Below, one piece after another: positions 37,011 through 47,061 of a stretch of DNA of 64,000 nucleotides; the stretch's first letter is position 1; the number at the start of each line of letters is the position of its first letter. The position numbers and the translations under genes were made by a program. Source of the stretch: Epiperipatus broadwayi (Eukaryota; Onychophora; Udeonychophora; Euonychophora; Peripatidae); the NCBI GenBank assembly GCA_028023455.1, contig JAQFVV010006200.1, positions 9,662,521 to 9,726,520 on the forward strand, read 5' to 3'. A model generated the notes under the pieces. The model did not search any database. It saw only the letters and a program-made list of their open reading frames with translations, and was not told the DNA's origin.

Positions 37011-37771
37011 TTAGCCCTGGTGATAATTTTTGTCAATGTTCAACATTTGATTTTAATATTAAATCATTATTCTATAGTAGAATTCAATGCATTGGATTTG
37101 ATTTTCTAGAAATATAAGTTTACAAATGAAAAGCATACTAAAAAAATTATATTTGAATTTTTCAAATATTAAAAAAATAATGATAAACAGAGTATATAAT
37201 GAAAACAAAAGACTTTTTATTACTAGATGGCATGCAGGAAAGCAGCAAAGTAAGCAGCTGCTGAAAATCAATGAAATCTTTGTTGACTAAAATTTATTTT
37301 TAAAATAGGAACAAATAAACGTGAAAAGTCCTGATAAATCTATAAAATTCTGTTTAAAAACTTAAAATTGCACTTAGAATTTTTAGAACATTTCAAAAAA
37401 TCCTAACACAGTGTCTGTAAAAGTGTTAGTGGTCAGTTTTGATTGGTCATCTTACTGATCATGTTTTTTTTTTTTTTGGTATCATTATGCTGGAATTTGT
37501 TCTCTTCTATTTTAATATATATATATAAAAGAAAAATGTAATCATGTATGCTTTTGGTTTTTAATAATTATTCTACAATTATTAGGTAAAAATAATCATG
37601 AATTTTTAATAAATTACACAAAAAATGACTTTTTTGATATTCCAAAAATCTTCTGGAAATAATCTTGCAAATGCTCTCTAAACTAGATTATAAAGAATGT
37701 AATCCATCAAACATGTAGAGGCTGAATTAAATTACCATGTCTTTATCATCTATTGGAAAGTTCCTTCATTA
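37011..37771. other. No gene seen
   Basis: The minus frame 37059-37271 is hydrophobic, K/F-rich and unsupported. A T-run (37467-37479) and a short (TA)n tract occur. Confidence 0.5.
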
Positions 37772-37992
37772 AAATCACATGATCTATCATATGACTTCAC
37801 CTTACATGTTGCTGTTTAAGTAACATGCTTCTTCACCATGTTTATGCCACTCATAGTAAACTTTAGAAAGCAATAATAGCTGCCAGATGACAGTGCTTTC
37901 TAAACTTAATTGCAAGTGCCATAAGGAAGTGAAAAAGTATGTTACTAAAATAACAAAATGTAAAGTGGGGTCATGTGATAGGTCACATGATA
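37772..37992. repeat. Inverted repeat at the left of the group D element
   Basis: The arms 37772-37873 and 37894-37992 are complementary: ATCACATGATCTATCATATGAC mirrors the right-hand end, AGTAACATGCTTCTTCACC mirrors the segment near 37932-37950, and GTAAACTTTAGAAAGCA mirrors TGCTTTCTAAACTTAATTG. Part of the right arm recurs directly at 38324-38375. Confidence 0.75.
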
Positions 37993-38375
37993 TGTTTATT
38001 GGTACATATCAAATCCTGACCACAAGATAGAAGTGAATTTAGTTATTAAAAAAACTAAGGTCACTATAATATATAGAAACTGAATTGAATTCAGTTCTAT
38101 GTAACTAAGTTGGCTTAGACTGAAAACATTTATGTTTTTCAGTTTGGGCTACTAACTTGATAGTACAATATAGAGGAAAATGATATGAGCTGAAGGGAAA
38201 GTGCATTATACCTTAAAGGAACCTCCAAAGCTACTCACTGATGAAAGCCATAAGCTTGAAACCAGTTTGGAAATTTGGGATAGAACAGCACAGGAGAGGA
38301 ATTTATTAAGCATGACAACTGCATTCTAATAGTTTACTGTAAATGGCATAAAGAAGGTTAAAAAAAGATGTTACT
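37899..38375 (+). mobile_element. Group D HHR element between direct repeats
   Basis: The block with a CTAAACTT-GCCATAAGGAAG-GTTACT pattern at about 37899-37950 recurs in the same orientation at about 38324-38375, a spacing of about 425 bp. A hammerhead motif lies between at 38225-38278. The spacing is close to the group A tandem period (about 400 bp) and the group B full length (428 bp). This looks like a tandem dimer with one complete unit, as in retrozymes; the interpretation is inference. Confidence 0.6.
38225..38278 (+). ncRNA. Hammerhead ribozyme, core intact (D)
   Basis: Distal stem I CCAAA (38225-38229) pairs with TTTGG (38274-38278). The core CTGATGA is at 38238-38244. Stem II AAGC/GCTT (38245-38248 with 38254-38257, loop CATAA) is perfect and directly followed by GAA. 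Stem III is the minimal AC...GT and cleavage would follow T38267 (GUU, allowed but less favoured than GUC). Proximal stem I is weak: three pairs including one G-U, then mismatches. Cleavage is possible but may be slow. Confidence 0.7.
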
Positions 38376-39027
38376 ATTGGAAAGCACTAACCTCTTCAGA
38401 TTTTTTTAAAACTAATGTTAATCTTACATTATTTCTGTTTTCTAACATCAAATAAGAATGAATACTGGAAAATTAACATTAAAAGTTGAACAGAAGAGCA
38501 ATTTAAAGCAGAAGGATTACTGACACTATCTCCAAACAAATACCCCCATAATATACTGAGTCTAATGTTAATAGAGTTAAGGCTGTATATTTCTACAAAG
38601 GAAATAATTAAAATAACATTAATATATTGCATATTTAAATGGAGCTTAAATAATTAATATTTTCATATTTAAGTGTTGATTGAAATTAAAGTTATTTAAA
38701 ATGAGTTGGCTTATAAGTTTTGCCTTGTCAACTAACACTAAAATAATTTAGAGGGGGGTTTTGGTAAAATAATAAAAAAATTTAAAATTAAAATTTTTAT
38801 ATCAAATTAAGCATTGCAAATTTATTTAATAATAATGGGGAAAAATTGTTGATAAGATTTAAATCTTCTCTTTAAAGTTTGAATGATAGAAATATGTGTC
38901 CAACAAGAAGTTAGGCCTTTTTTTTTATATGATCAAACATTGTAAATAAGATTGTAAATTTCTATAGTGTGTGTAAATTAAAAAAATGATGATAGAAAAA
39001 AGAAATATTTTCATATAATATATGTGA
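38376..39027. other. Non-coding, with a reverse copy of family L
   Basis: About 38560-38740 is the reverse complement of a family L unit (AATAACATTAATATATTGCA and GTTGGCTTATAAGTTTTGCC segments). The minus frame 38429-38632 is not supported. Confidence 0.55.
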
Positions 39028-39197
39028 AAAAATGCCAAATCACCCTCCCAAACATTAAGGCATTCAGAAACGCCCTCTGTGAATAAATATGAAGTCTGAA
39101 TTTCAAGCAGCACCAGCCTAGAGGTAACCCTCCTAAACATTACCTCTTGGATCGTGCTGCTCGAGATTAAGACTTTGGAGGGTGATTTGGCATTTTT
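39028..39197. mobile_element. MITE with 21 bp perfect terminal inverted repeats
   Basis: AAAAATGCCAAATCACCCTC at 39028 is mirrored exactly by the end at 39177-39197. A second nested inverted repeat (AAGCAGCACCAGCCTAGAGG with CCTCTTGGATCGTGCTGCT) lies inside. It is 170 bp with no frame of its own. Target duplication is unclear. The minus frame 38925-39140 crosses it by chance. Confidence 0.85.
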
Positions 39198-41386
39198 ATA
39201 TTTGAATTTTCAGCTAGCAGTATGCACTTGGATTTTTACTTAATATATTTTAAATATATCATAATTCACATTATATATATATATATTATGTGTGTATTAT
39301 ATAAATACATAAATACAATATTTTTACACATTGAAAATGATTTCATGCAACAATTGAAACATTATCAATATTGTAACAAAAATAATTACATTAAAAAGAT
39401 TTTTCATTGGCTTATAAAAATACTTTATCTTTTGTTTTACGTGCAATCATTTTTAAATTCAAAGCCCACTTTTCACTTGAAAGAGGCAAGAAGCATTGAT
39501 AAATAATGATAAGATGATTAGTAAAATAGATAAGAGAAATTTTTACAAGTAGTAAACAGGTTCCTAGAGAAATTAATTGATTAGTAGACACTCCTACCCA
39601 AACCACTAAACTGGAGGACATTAGAAGTGCTGCTCACGAAATACTTTTAATTGCTATCAGTAATAATTAAAATTTATTCTAAATCGTGAACAGCAAAAAA
39701 GATTATATAATATTTTTTTCGTTTTAATTTCTCTGTAGTAATTTGTTAATAACTCTTGTATTACGTTGTAAATATTTTAGTTGTAGCGGTTATTTATAAA
39801 ATTAATTTGCAGTTCTTTTTTTTTTTTTGAAACATTAAAAAAAAATACTGTTATTTATTCGAATCATTTAAAAATATTATTAATAAATTTCTTGCATTGT
39901 AAAAAAAAAAGGATAAATTTAGAAACGTTTAGCCCCTCCCCTTCAAAGACCTTAGTATACACTTTTCTGGAATAAATTTTAAGAATTCAAATTATTTTTA
40001 TTATCTATTTTATATTATTGCTTTATTAATTCTGACTTTAATTTGATGTCACATTTCCATAATGGAATTATTATACAAACAGATTTTTTCATAAATTTAG
40101 TATATATTAAATCTTCGGGTTAAAAGATCAGGCAGATATTCAAAATAATGACTGATTAGAAAATCAATTCAATTTTATTATTTATAAAATATTTCTGTTT
40201 AAAAATAAGATTGAAAGCTGCTAATTTTATTAAATGTTATTTAGGAAGAAGAGTTTATTTTCAAGAATTAATACTGTCATGTCTTTATTTATATCATCAT
40301 CATCAGTCACTAAACGATTAGGACCAGTCCCAATTCCAGAAGAAAATAGTCGAGTGCAATCAAATTTACATGGCAGATATAAAAAGCAGAATATATATTT
40401 CAATTTAAAAACGAGTTGAACTCTAATCTTAGAAGGGCTGTCAGGGGAGTGAAAATATACCATTTTTAGTAATTTTTTTTTTTTTAATTTAAAAAATACT
40501 TTTTAATTGCCAAGATTATATTTGGAAATTGAATCAACAATTGGGAAATAATTATATAGCTAATAAATGAGTTAAATGCATCTTGGCTTAGTGCATTGGT
40601 AGAGTGATAGAGTTTAGAGTCCAGATAGACTTGAACTTCTTATGAACTCCTGAGTCATAAACTATTAGATTATTTTATTTTAATGACTTGAATATACTTA
40701 ATATTCTTCTGAGATTAGGAAATAATAAACAAACAGAGGTAAATCTTGGAATTTTTTTTAAGGATAAAAACATTTTTAGAATATTTCTTTTAGATAACAG
40801 TAGTCAAAAAGTAGAGGTATCTACCTAGAGGATAACAGTCCTACAATAATCTGGATTGGTCAGATGAGAATAAATGCACTGATCTTAACTATTTTAAAAT
40901 GTTTAGCGCCATATTGAAGTTTTTAAAAAATTGGTTTGAGATCAATTTTCACAATAATTTCAGTTTTAATAATGTTAGAAGAAAATGCTATATATTGACA
41001 GAAAATAGAAAAAATAAGACTAAGAAAAGTAGTGATTACCATTAAAAAAGTAAGGGAAAAAATAATTTCAATATCTGAAAAAATTATTACTTTATTTCAT
41101 AATTTCTAATTTATTTTTAACTAAGTTTAAAATTACCCACCTTCATTGATAATTTCTTTGTACACCTCACAAAATTCTCATCCAAACCACATGTATATAT
41201 ACTATTTCTTACCTGAAATAATTGATAGTTTCAGAACTTACAAAAAAAAAGAACCATGAGACTTCATCATATTTTCTTATACTCCAGAAGTTAAAAAATC
41301 TCAAGGCATCTGTAAGAAAAAAGATTATTTCTAATAAAAGATACAAAATAAATCATTTCCAGAAGTGGATATGCATTTGTCACCAT
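39198..41386. other. No gene supported
   Basis: Several short frames overlap each other on both strands (39222-39621, 40230-40463, 41222-41434) without recognisable domains. About 40583-40665 has a box A-like GGCTTAGTGCATTGGTAGAG and a weak box B-like GACTTGAACTTC, which may be a decayed SINE head. Confidence 0.45.
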
Positions 41387-41401
41387 AGCAATTGGCTTCT
41401 T

Positions 41402-41508
41402 CTTTTTTTTTTCATGTGTCATAGCATCAGCTAGGAAGCGAACCCGCTAACCCGGGACAACTGCTTGTAAAGCAGTCATCGCTGATCTCTCGACCACCAA
41501 TGCTTGAC
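41402..41508 (-). mobile_element. Short tRNA-derived SINE, family T (T3)
   Basis: On the minus strand it runs GTCAAGCATTGGTGGTCGAG through an anticodon-like loop TTTACAA, then GATGCTATGACACATG and a poly(A) tail (plus-strand T-run 41402-41412). A perfect 15 bp direct repeat, AGCAATTGGCTTCTT, flanks it at 41387-41401 and 41509-41523. It has the same T-arm insertion as T2. This is the cleanest insertion of the family. Confidence 0.9.
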
Positions 41509-41639
41509 AGCAATTGGCTTCTTGTCTATCCAAAACTAGAAATTGAAGGCTACTGTCTTTATCAATGATAAAATGTCTTTTATCTTCATTTTATATTTTT
41601 TGCTCATACCAGTGATGCTATTTTCTCATATTTATTGTC

Positions 41640-41998
41640 CTGTAGAGATATAATTTATTTGCATATAGCTGATTTGCTAGTTATAGACTTGAAAATAATG
41701 TGATGCAAGATAAAATAAAACTACTGTCTCCACCGCGTGAATACCAAGACATAAACAAAAATCTTATTTGATTCTTTGCCTGCATACAATTCCATGTGGT
41801 ATACATAATCATTGAGGCTATTACCACACATCCTCACACACCTCTTGAAAATTCTCTTTATTGGTTTTACGAGTTTATATTTTTGCATGGTACTATGCCC
41901 AGTAAATTTTGTGATTGCTTCATCAACTGCAACTCTTCTATGCAACTGATAATGAGTCTTAAAATTTACATTGCACTGATCTATAATAGCCTATATTT
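41640..41998 (-). pseudogene. piggyBac-like transposase remnant
   Basis: The minus-strand frame 41945-41721, extended upstream to about 41998, gives NFKTHYQLHRRVAVDEAITK, then FTGHSTMQKYKLVKPIKR and a YVYHMELYAGKE segment. This matches the catalytic-core region of piggyBac/PGBD transposases, which read roughly s-DE-x-(I/M)-x-F-x-G-R, Y-x-x-x-KP-x-K and Y-x-G-K. The Asp of VDEA corresponds to a catalytic Asp of the family. Beyond the stop at 41721, HHIIFKSITSKS still resembles the HHVYFDNFFTS block, but its Asp-Asn pair is lost. Only about 120 of the family's 500-600 residues remain. No inverted ends or TTAA duplications were located, so this is a dead internal fragment. Confidence 0.75.
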
Positions 41999-42501
41999 TA
42001 TATATGTAATAAAAATCATTACTTGTTATACAAACATAGACATGAAGTACAGACACAAACATGTTAATATAGATATAGACACACTAATTATTAAATCATT
42101 TGAGAATCATTATATCTGTAAAAAGAGTTGCCTCAAACTTGGATTAAAGCCCTAAAATTACATCACACATAATCGGCTAATTCACAAATCACTACTTTCA
42201 TTACATTTGAATGCAAATATAATTTAATATTACACATACACATTAGTATAAAGATAAACACATTAACAAATTATACATTTATCAAATAATTAAAAAATCT
42301 AAAATATTAATAATCAAATAATAATAAAAAAATTAAATATAAGTTTATTTTTGGGATGAAGGCCTGATATTGCAAAATCTTTGAAGCATGTTGAATTCAT
42401 TTTCTAATTTTATTTTGCCATTAAAACATTTACACCATTGTTTCTCCATACAATCTAATATTTGTTTAAATCACATGTTGTTAATAAATTGGTAATAAAT
42501 G
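41999..42501. other. No gene seen
   Basis: The plus frame 41796-42155 is antisense to the transposase remnant over part of its length and is not considered coding. The rest is A+T-rich. Confidence 0.5.
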
Positions 42502-42636
42502 AAAATTTACTAGTCTTTCACATGCGCGATTGTCTCTCAGACAGCCAATCAGCCTGATCATTCTTAAGACAGCTGTTTAAAATCTGATTGGCTGTCTGAG
42601 AGACAATTGCACATGTGAAAGACTAGCAAACTTCCA
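42502..42636. mobile_element. Inverted-repeat MITE, about 50 bp arms
   Basis: CTAGTCTTTCACATGCGCGA at 42510, continuing to 42552 (GACAGCCAATCAG), mirrors 42584-42626 with two or three mismatches. It is short (about 135 bp) and has a higher G+C content than its surroundings. No frame. Confidence 0.85.
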
Positions 42637-42835
42637 TATAATCTAATAAATTGAGCAGAAAAAAAAAATAATGAATTTATCATTAGAAATATTGATAAAA
42701 AATTGAAATTTTGTCTGATTTTAACATGCCATACATTATGCTTAAAAAGAAAATTGAACTACAGCGAATGATGGTATTGACACATGTATAGTCAATTTAG
42801 TATTTCTGCCCTTTGAAAATGAAAAAGAAATTTTA

Positions 42836-42940
42836 GTCAAGCATTGGTGATCGAGTGATCAGCACAGCTTCCTTACAAGCAGTTGTCTATCTTGGGTTTG
42901 ATTCCTGGTCGATGGTTTGATACATGAAAAAAAAAAAAAA
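42836..42940 (+). mobile_element. Short tRNA-derived SINE, family T (T4)
   Basis: GTCAAGCATTGGTGATCGAG opens the tRNA-like body, with anticodon-like loop CTTACAA and T-arm GGGTTTGATTCC, then GATGGTTTGATACATG and a 14-15 nt A-run. A clear target duplication was not found; A/T-rich flanks make it ambiguous. Confidence 0.8.
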
Positions 42941-43880
42941 TTTAATTTCAAGAGAGTGAGCAGCAGCTACATTAACTTTTGAGAAATAATTTTAAAACAA
43001 AAATTCAATTGTAATATGATGTAATCTTTACCACACGTGGAATAAAAACCTCATGTTTTGAGGCACTTATTATATGGTTTACCATATCTTTTCAAAATAA
43101 AATTATAATAGTTTATAAAAGTATTATATGTAATAGCAGAGATGCAAAAACTATAAATACTACTTTTAATAGTATATAGCAAACGTATTTTTTATAGTCT
43201 TTATATTAAGTACTTGCCATAAATCTGGAATACTGATCAAAACCAGGCTGTGGCAGTTGTTTTTATATTACATATATATATATTCTGATTTGAATAATTT
43301 ATGATAGTGTATTTCTTATTTATATATTATAAACAGAGTTAATTTCCTGCTCTCACACACTACACTTACACACATTTAAATCTATTCCATATCTATAAAT
43401 TGATAAGTGAAACAAACGTAGTAACAAATGACATAGTTCACTAAAAATCCCGAATGTAACTGTTGTTAAAAATTTGGCAGAAAAAAGCAAAAAGTATTAA
43501 TAATTATTTATTCAACAATAAATTTGTTCTGGTGCAAATAAACATATGTTAAAGAAAAAAAGTTGCATTTTATGAAAACGTTATGGACTTATTTAACTAA
43601 AAAATAATATAACTTAAATTTCTCATGAACAAACAATACTTTATTATGAATATTTTTAGCAACTCTTTATAAGATTCTAATATATATGATTTCAGAATTA
43701 AATGTGAGTAAAATAAAATCTTTAAGCAGAAGTCCAGCATTTGTAGTAACAAACTATTAATACTTTATTTATTTAATAATAAATTTGTTCTGAACCAATT
43801 AATAAAAAATAAAACATAGTATGTGCATGTTAAGTACATGTTAAATAAAAAAGAGAGAATAAAACCATAATCAGTTGTTA
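42941..43880. other. Non-coding, with a small direct repeat
   Basis: ACAATAAATTTGTTCTGG (about 43515) recurs as AATAATAAATTTGTTCTGAA (about 43772), suggesting an old duplicated segment. No gene seen. Confidence 0.5.
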
Positions 43881-44114
43881 TAATATGTTGAACTATTTCC
43901 ATCGTCTATCACTAAATGTTGAATGTATAAAAACATTTTAAAACTTTATTTAAACTTTTCAAATACCAACAATACCATGCAGCCACAATGTTGTCTATTT
44001 GTGTGTTATTACAAACTAACAAGTTGTTTGTATTTGAAAATATTAAATAAAGTTTAAATTTTTTTCTATATATTCAATATTTAATGATAGATAATGGAAA
44101 TAGTTCAACATATT
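43881..44114. repeat. Inverted repeat, 85 bp arms, family J
   Basis: The arms 43881-43966 and 44030-44114 are complementary (TAATATGTTGAACTATTTCC with GGAAATAGTTCAACATATTA). A third, direct copy of the arm is at about 44718-44790. Confidence 0.8.
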
Positions 44115-44130
44115 ATCACGTCAAATATAG

Positions 44131-44278
44131 AGACAAAACTCTTAATACAGTAGCACCACTCAGTGCAAGCCAGAGTAATCAATGAATGCAGAAAGGTTCC
44201 ATCTATTGATTAGTCTATCTTCCATTGATTACTCTGGCTTGCACTGAGTGGTGCTACTGTATGGAGAATTTTGCCTGT
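44131..44278 (+). mobile_element. Group B element, terminal palindrome only (B5)
   Basis: The arms 44131-44183 and 44222-44278 are complementary (CAGTAGCACCACTCAGTGCA with TGCACTGAGTGGTGCTACTG). The ribozyme centre has been deleted, leaving a 38 bp spacer. Confidence 0.85.
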
Positions 44279-45049
44279 GTTAACATCTTGTGATATTTAG
44301 TGGGTTAACACATCTAATATACCATCGTCACAAATCTTCAGTTATAATCTGTATTTTATTGTATTTTTGTTTTTGAAAAAAAAAAAAAAAAGAATGACAG
44401 AAAAAAAGAATAACTGAGTTTAATCAATGCAAAGGTGTAGGGGGCAGATCCCCCTCCCCCAAGTGATAAATATAAAAACAAACCATTGTTTTCTTTTTTA
44501 TTTTGAATGAAAAAGATTTATTTACAAAATAATTAACAAACCTTGATAAATTAAAAATGAAATTAAAAATTATTTATCATCTTCAGTTTCATTTTTACTT
44601 TGAACTTTTAAAATATTTTATATAATTTCTTTTTGTAGTTAATTCTGAAGATGGCCAATAGGATTTGATCAAAACATCAATTGTTGCTGTAAATAGGAAT
44701 ATAGTGATTTGTAAGATGTAATATGCTGGACTATTTCCATCATTTATGAGTGAATGTTGAATGCATAAAAATTTTTAAACTCACAAACCATCAGACAAAT
44801 ACTATAGTGATTTGTATTTATATTTATAACTTACAATTATTTGCAAATGAAAAAAATATAATAGGAGACATTACATCAGAAGAAAGATTTTGTAGTATAT
44901 GTATGCACACATACTCTTAGATTTTCAGTTTGTTTGCACACACACACACACATATATATATATGAAATTCCAAAAACTAAACTAGTAAATATAATAAATC
45001 TCAATAGTATATACACTTTTTATATAATTTTGTAATTTTATCAAACTTG
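44279..45049. other. Non-coding; possible old HHR-like motif
   Basis: Contains a poly(A) stretch near 44377-44391, a family J copy (about 44718-44790), a (CA)n/(TA)n run near 44938-44963, and a CTGAAGATGGCCAATAGGAT motif at 44644 discussed in the findings. Confidence 0.5.
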
Positions 45050-45051
45050 TA

Positions 45052-45722
45052 CTGTTCAAGTTCATATTCATAAGAAGGTCTTAAAAGCACTAAGCCAGAT
45101 TACTGTCAGAATAATAATGCTGAATAGAACTATGCGATTAAAACTATGAATATATAGTGGTGAAGACCAGTATATAAATCAGGCCCATTATATAAATTAG
45201 ATGTTCATTTTTTTTGATAATGGGACACAGAATATCTTTTAAACAAGCTTCCCAGGTTGCATATAAAATTTCATGCCCCAACCTGTAGCTCTATATATTA
45301 TAGTGAATCTCATGCCAATAGATCAATGAGAGTCACCCAGCACATATTCATATAATAAAGCAAAATTAAATCATGAATACAAATCGATCTTTTTTGATAA
45401 AGAGCTGACTATCCAATGTAATAACAATATGTGAAGAGATATGATAAGAAAATAAAATATAAAGAGACTTGAGCTATTGCAAGGAATCCACATTCTATCA
45501 ATAGAAAAGATTCCTGTATTCCATAAGCAAAAAATGGAACATCTAATTTATATACTGATTCTGATTTACATAATGGTAATCACCACTATATATGTATAGT
45601 TTTAACAGCACAGTTCTATTCAGTAGTATGATTCTGTCAGTAATCTGCCAAAAGCTGGCTGGCTTAGTGCTTTTAAGACTTTCTTATTAATTTATTTTAT
45701 CTTCCCATATTAACTTGAACAG
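45052..45722. mobile_element. Foldback/MITE-like element with TA duplication, family F
   Basis: CTGTTCAAG at 45052 mirrors CTTGAACAG at 45714-45722, with TA on both outer sides (45050-45051, 45723-45724). The inverted similarity continues well over 100 bp inward (AAGTCTTAAAAGCACTAAGCC-type blocks and TGAATATATAGTGGTGA). At 671 bp with no frame, it is probably a non-autonomous element of the Tc1/mariner type, judged only by the TA target. Confidence 0.7.
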
Positions 45723-45724
45723 TA

Positions 45725-45970
45725 GATGTTTGGTAAATATAATAAACCAAATCTATCAATTCAAAATTAATTACCAATAGTTTTCCTGCTAAGGCATAGA
45801 AATATGCATCTTCACAACATTCCAATCACCTTTAACATTAGGGAACTATTAATCATTACATTACCACTTATTCTTATGCTTACATAAACTATTAGAACAG
45901 TAGCAAATTTCTTCACCCAATACTGACATTGTCAAGGTGAACTTTTGAAAGCATTATATATATATATATA
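45725..45970. other. No feature seen
   Basis: Ends in a (TA)n run (45956-45970) at the LTR boundary. Confidence 0.5.
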
Positions 45971-46643
45971 GTTATGTTGTAGTACGATTAATATTAAGAA
46001 AAAATACGTTTGAAACTGTGTGTACTCCAGAAGTTAAAAGTGTTAAATAATTACATGTGAAAGTAAACAAGTTGATTTAATAAAAATGAAAATTAGAAAT
46101 TACAAATGGTTTTTCATATAGATATTGTATAAAAAGCAAGGTGTAAAACAAGATGGAAGATCCGAATAAATAATTAATTAAACAAAGGATTAAAATGGTA
46201 AAGAACAATTTAATTAATTAGTTCAGAAATAAGCCCAGAATAATTTGGTGATTAAAATTGATAAGGAATAAACAATAGAACAAAGAGTAGATATAATCTA
46301 GCAGAGAAAAGACAGATTAGTGATCAGGAGAGACTTAAGTGTAGCGCAAATTCAGAACAGGACCAACGATGGGAGGAGAACCAGATATTCGGGTCTGAAG
46401 GTACCAAAGACTGACCTAGGGTAATTATACAGACTATACCTGTCTTATTATTATTTTTGTAAGCCTTACAGGCGCTAGTAGAACTAATGATAATTCTGTT
46501 TATAAATGATTGTTATTTTTCATACTAATAAAATCTTGTATCTGTAAGTGGGATATCTTAATTTTAGGCAAGAGAGTAATAGTTACTTGAATTAGGTGTA
46601 TTTGGTTGTTTCTCATAAGTAACATTAAATCAAGTACATCACA
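45971..46643 (+). repeat. 5' LTR
   Basis: Starts GTTATGTTGTAGTACG (the initial T of the usual TGTTATG is A here) and ends ACATCACA. A TATA box (TATAAAAAG) lies at 46128-46136 and an AATAAA signal at 46527-46532. It differs from the 3' LTR by about ten substitutions and one indel of about 10 nt near 46320, roughly 1.5% by eye. Confidence 0.92.
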
Positions 46644-46647
46644 ATTT

Positions 46648-46662
46648 TGGCGCAGTCAGAAG
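46648..46662 (+). promoter_or_regulatory. Primer binding site, tRNA-Ser-like
   Basis: TGGCGCAGTC begins four bases after the 5' LTR. It is complementary to an acceptor end ...GACTGCGCCA, which fits the 3' end of animal tRNA-Ser; several gypsy elements use this primer. Isotype is assigned from the ten terminal bases only. Confidence 0.7.
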
Positions 46663-46740
46663 AAAAACTGTTTTTCAAGCTTTATGAAAGAAGTACACTG
46701 AACAGTAATTAAGAAGTCGGTGAGTTGTTAAAGAATTAAA

Positions 46741-46980
46741 ATGTCGATAGAACAAGCTTTAGCTTTTTCAAATAGAATGGAGGAAAACTCTAGGAATACT
46801 ATTTTTAAAATAGAGAGAAAGGATAAGGATTGTACTAAAGAAGGGAAAAGTTTTGAAATAAAATGTTTTTGTTATGGTAAAGTAGGTCATTTGTCTAAAA
46901 GCTGTAAATGGAGGAACAAAAAATGTTACAACTGTGGGGGCAAAGGCCATTTAGCAGCAGTGTGCAAAAAGCCTAAATGA
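46741..46980 (+). pseudogene. gag remnant: nucleocapsid only, two zinc knuckles
   Basis: A 79-residue frame starts with ATG only about 90 bp after the primer site. Intact gag proteins of this group have roughly 200 or more residues before the nucleocapsid, so matrix/capsid has been deleted. The second knuckle (CYNCGGKGHLAAVC) is canonical CX2CX4HX4C. The first reads CFCYGKVGHLSKSC: the second Cys of the motif is replaced by Tyr, which should weaken zinc binding. A TGA at 46978 ends the frame, and pol continues in the same frame, suggesting one ancestral gag-pol reading frame. Confidence 0.8.
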
Positions 46981-47061
46981 AAATCTGAATATGGTAAAGA
47001 TCAGAAACAGTGGAAAACAGTAAATAAAAAAAATATCTTAAAAAATGAGCAGGATCAATTC

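Noticed and set aside
41796-42155. 119-codon plus-strand frame
   Set aside because: The first half is antisense to the piggyBac remnant and the rest has no domain.
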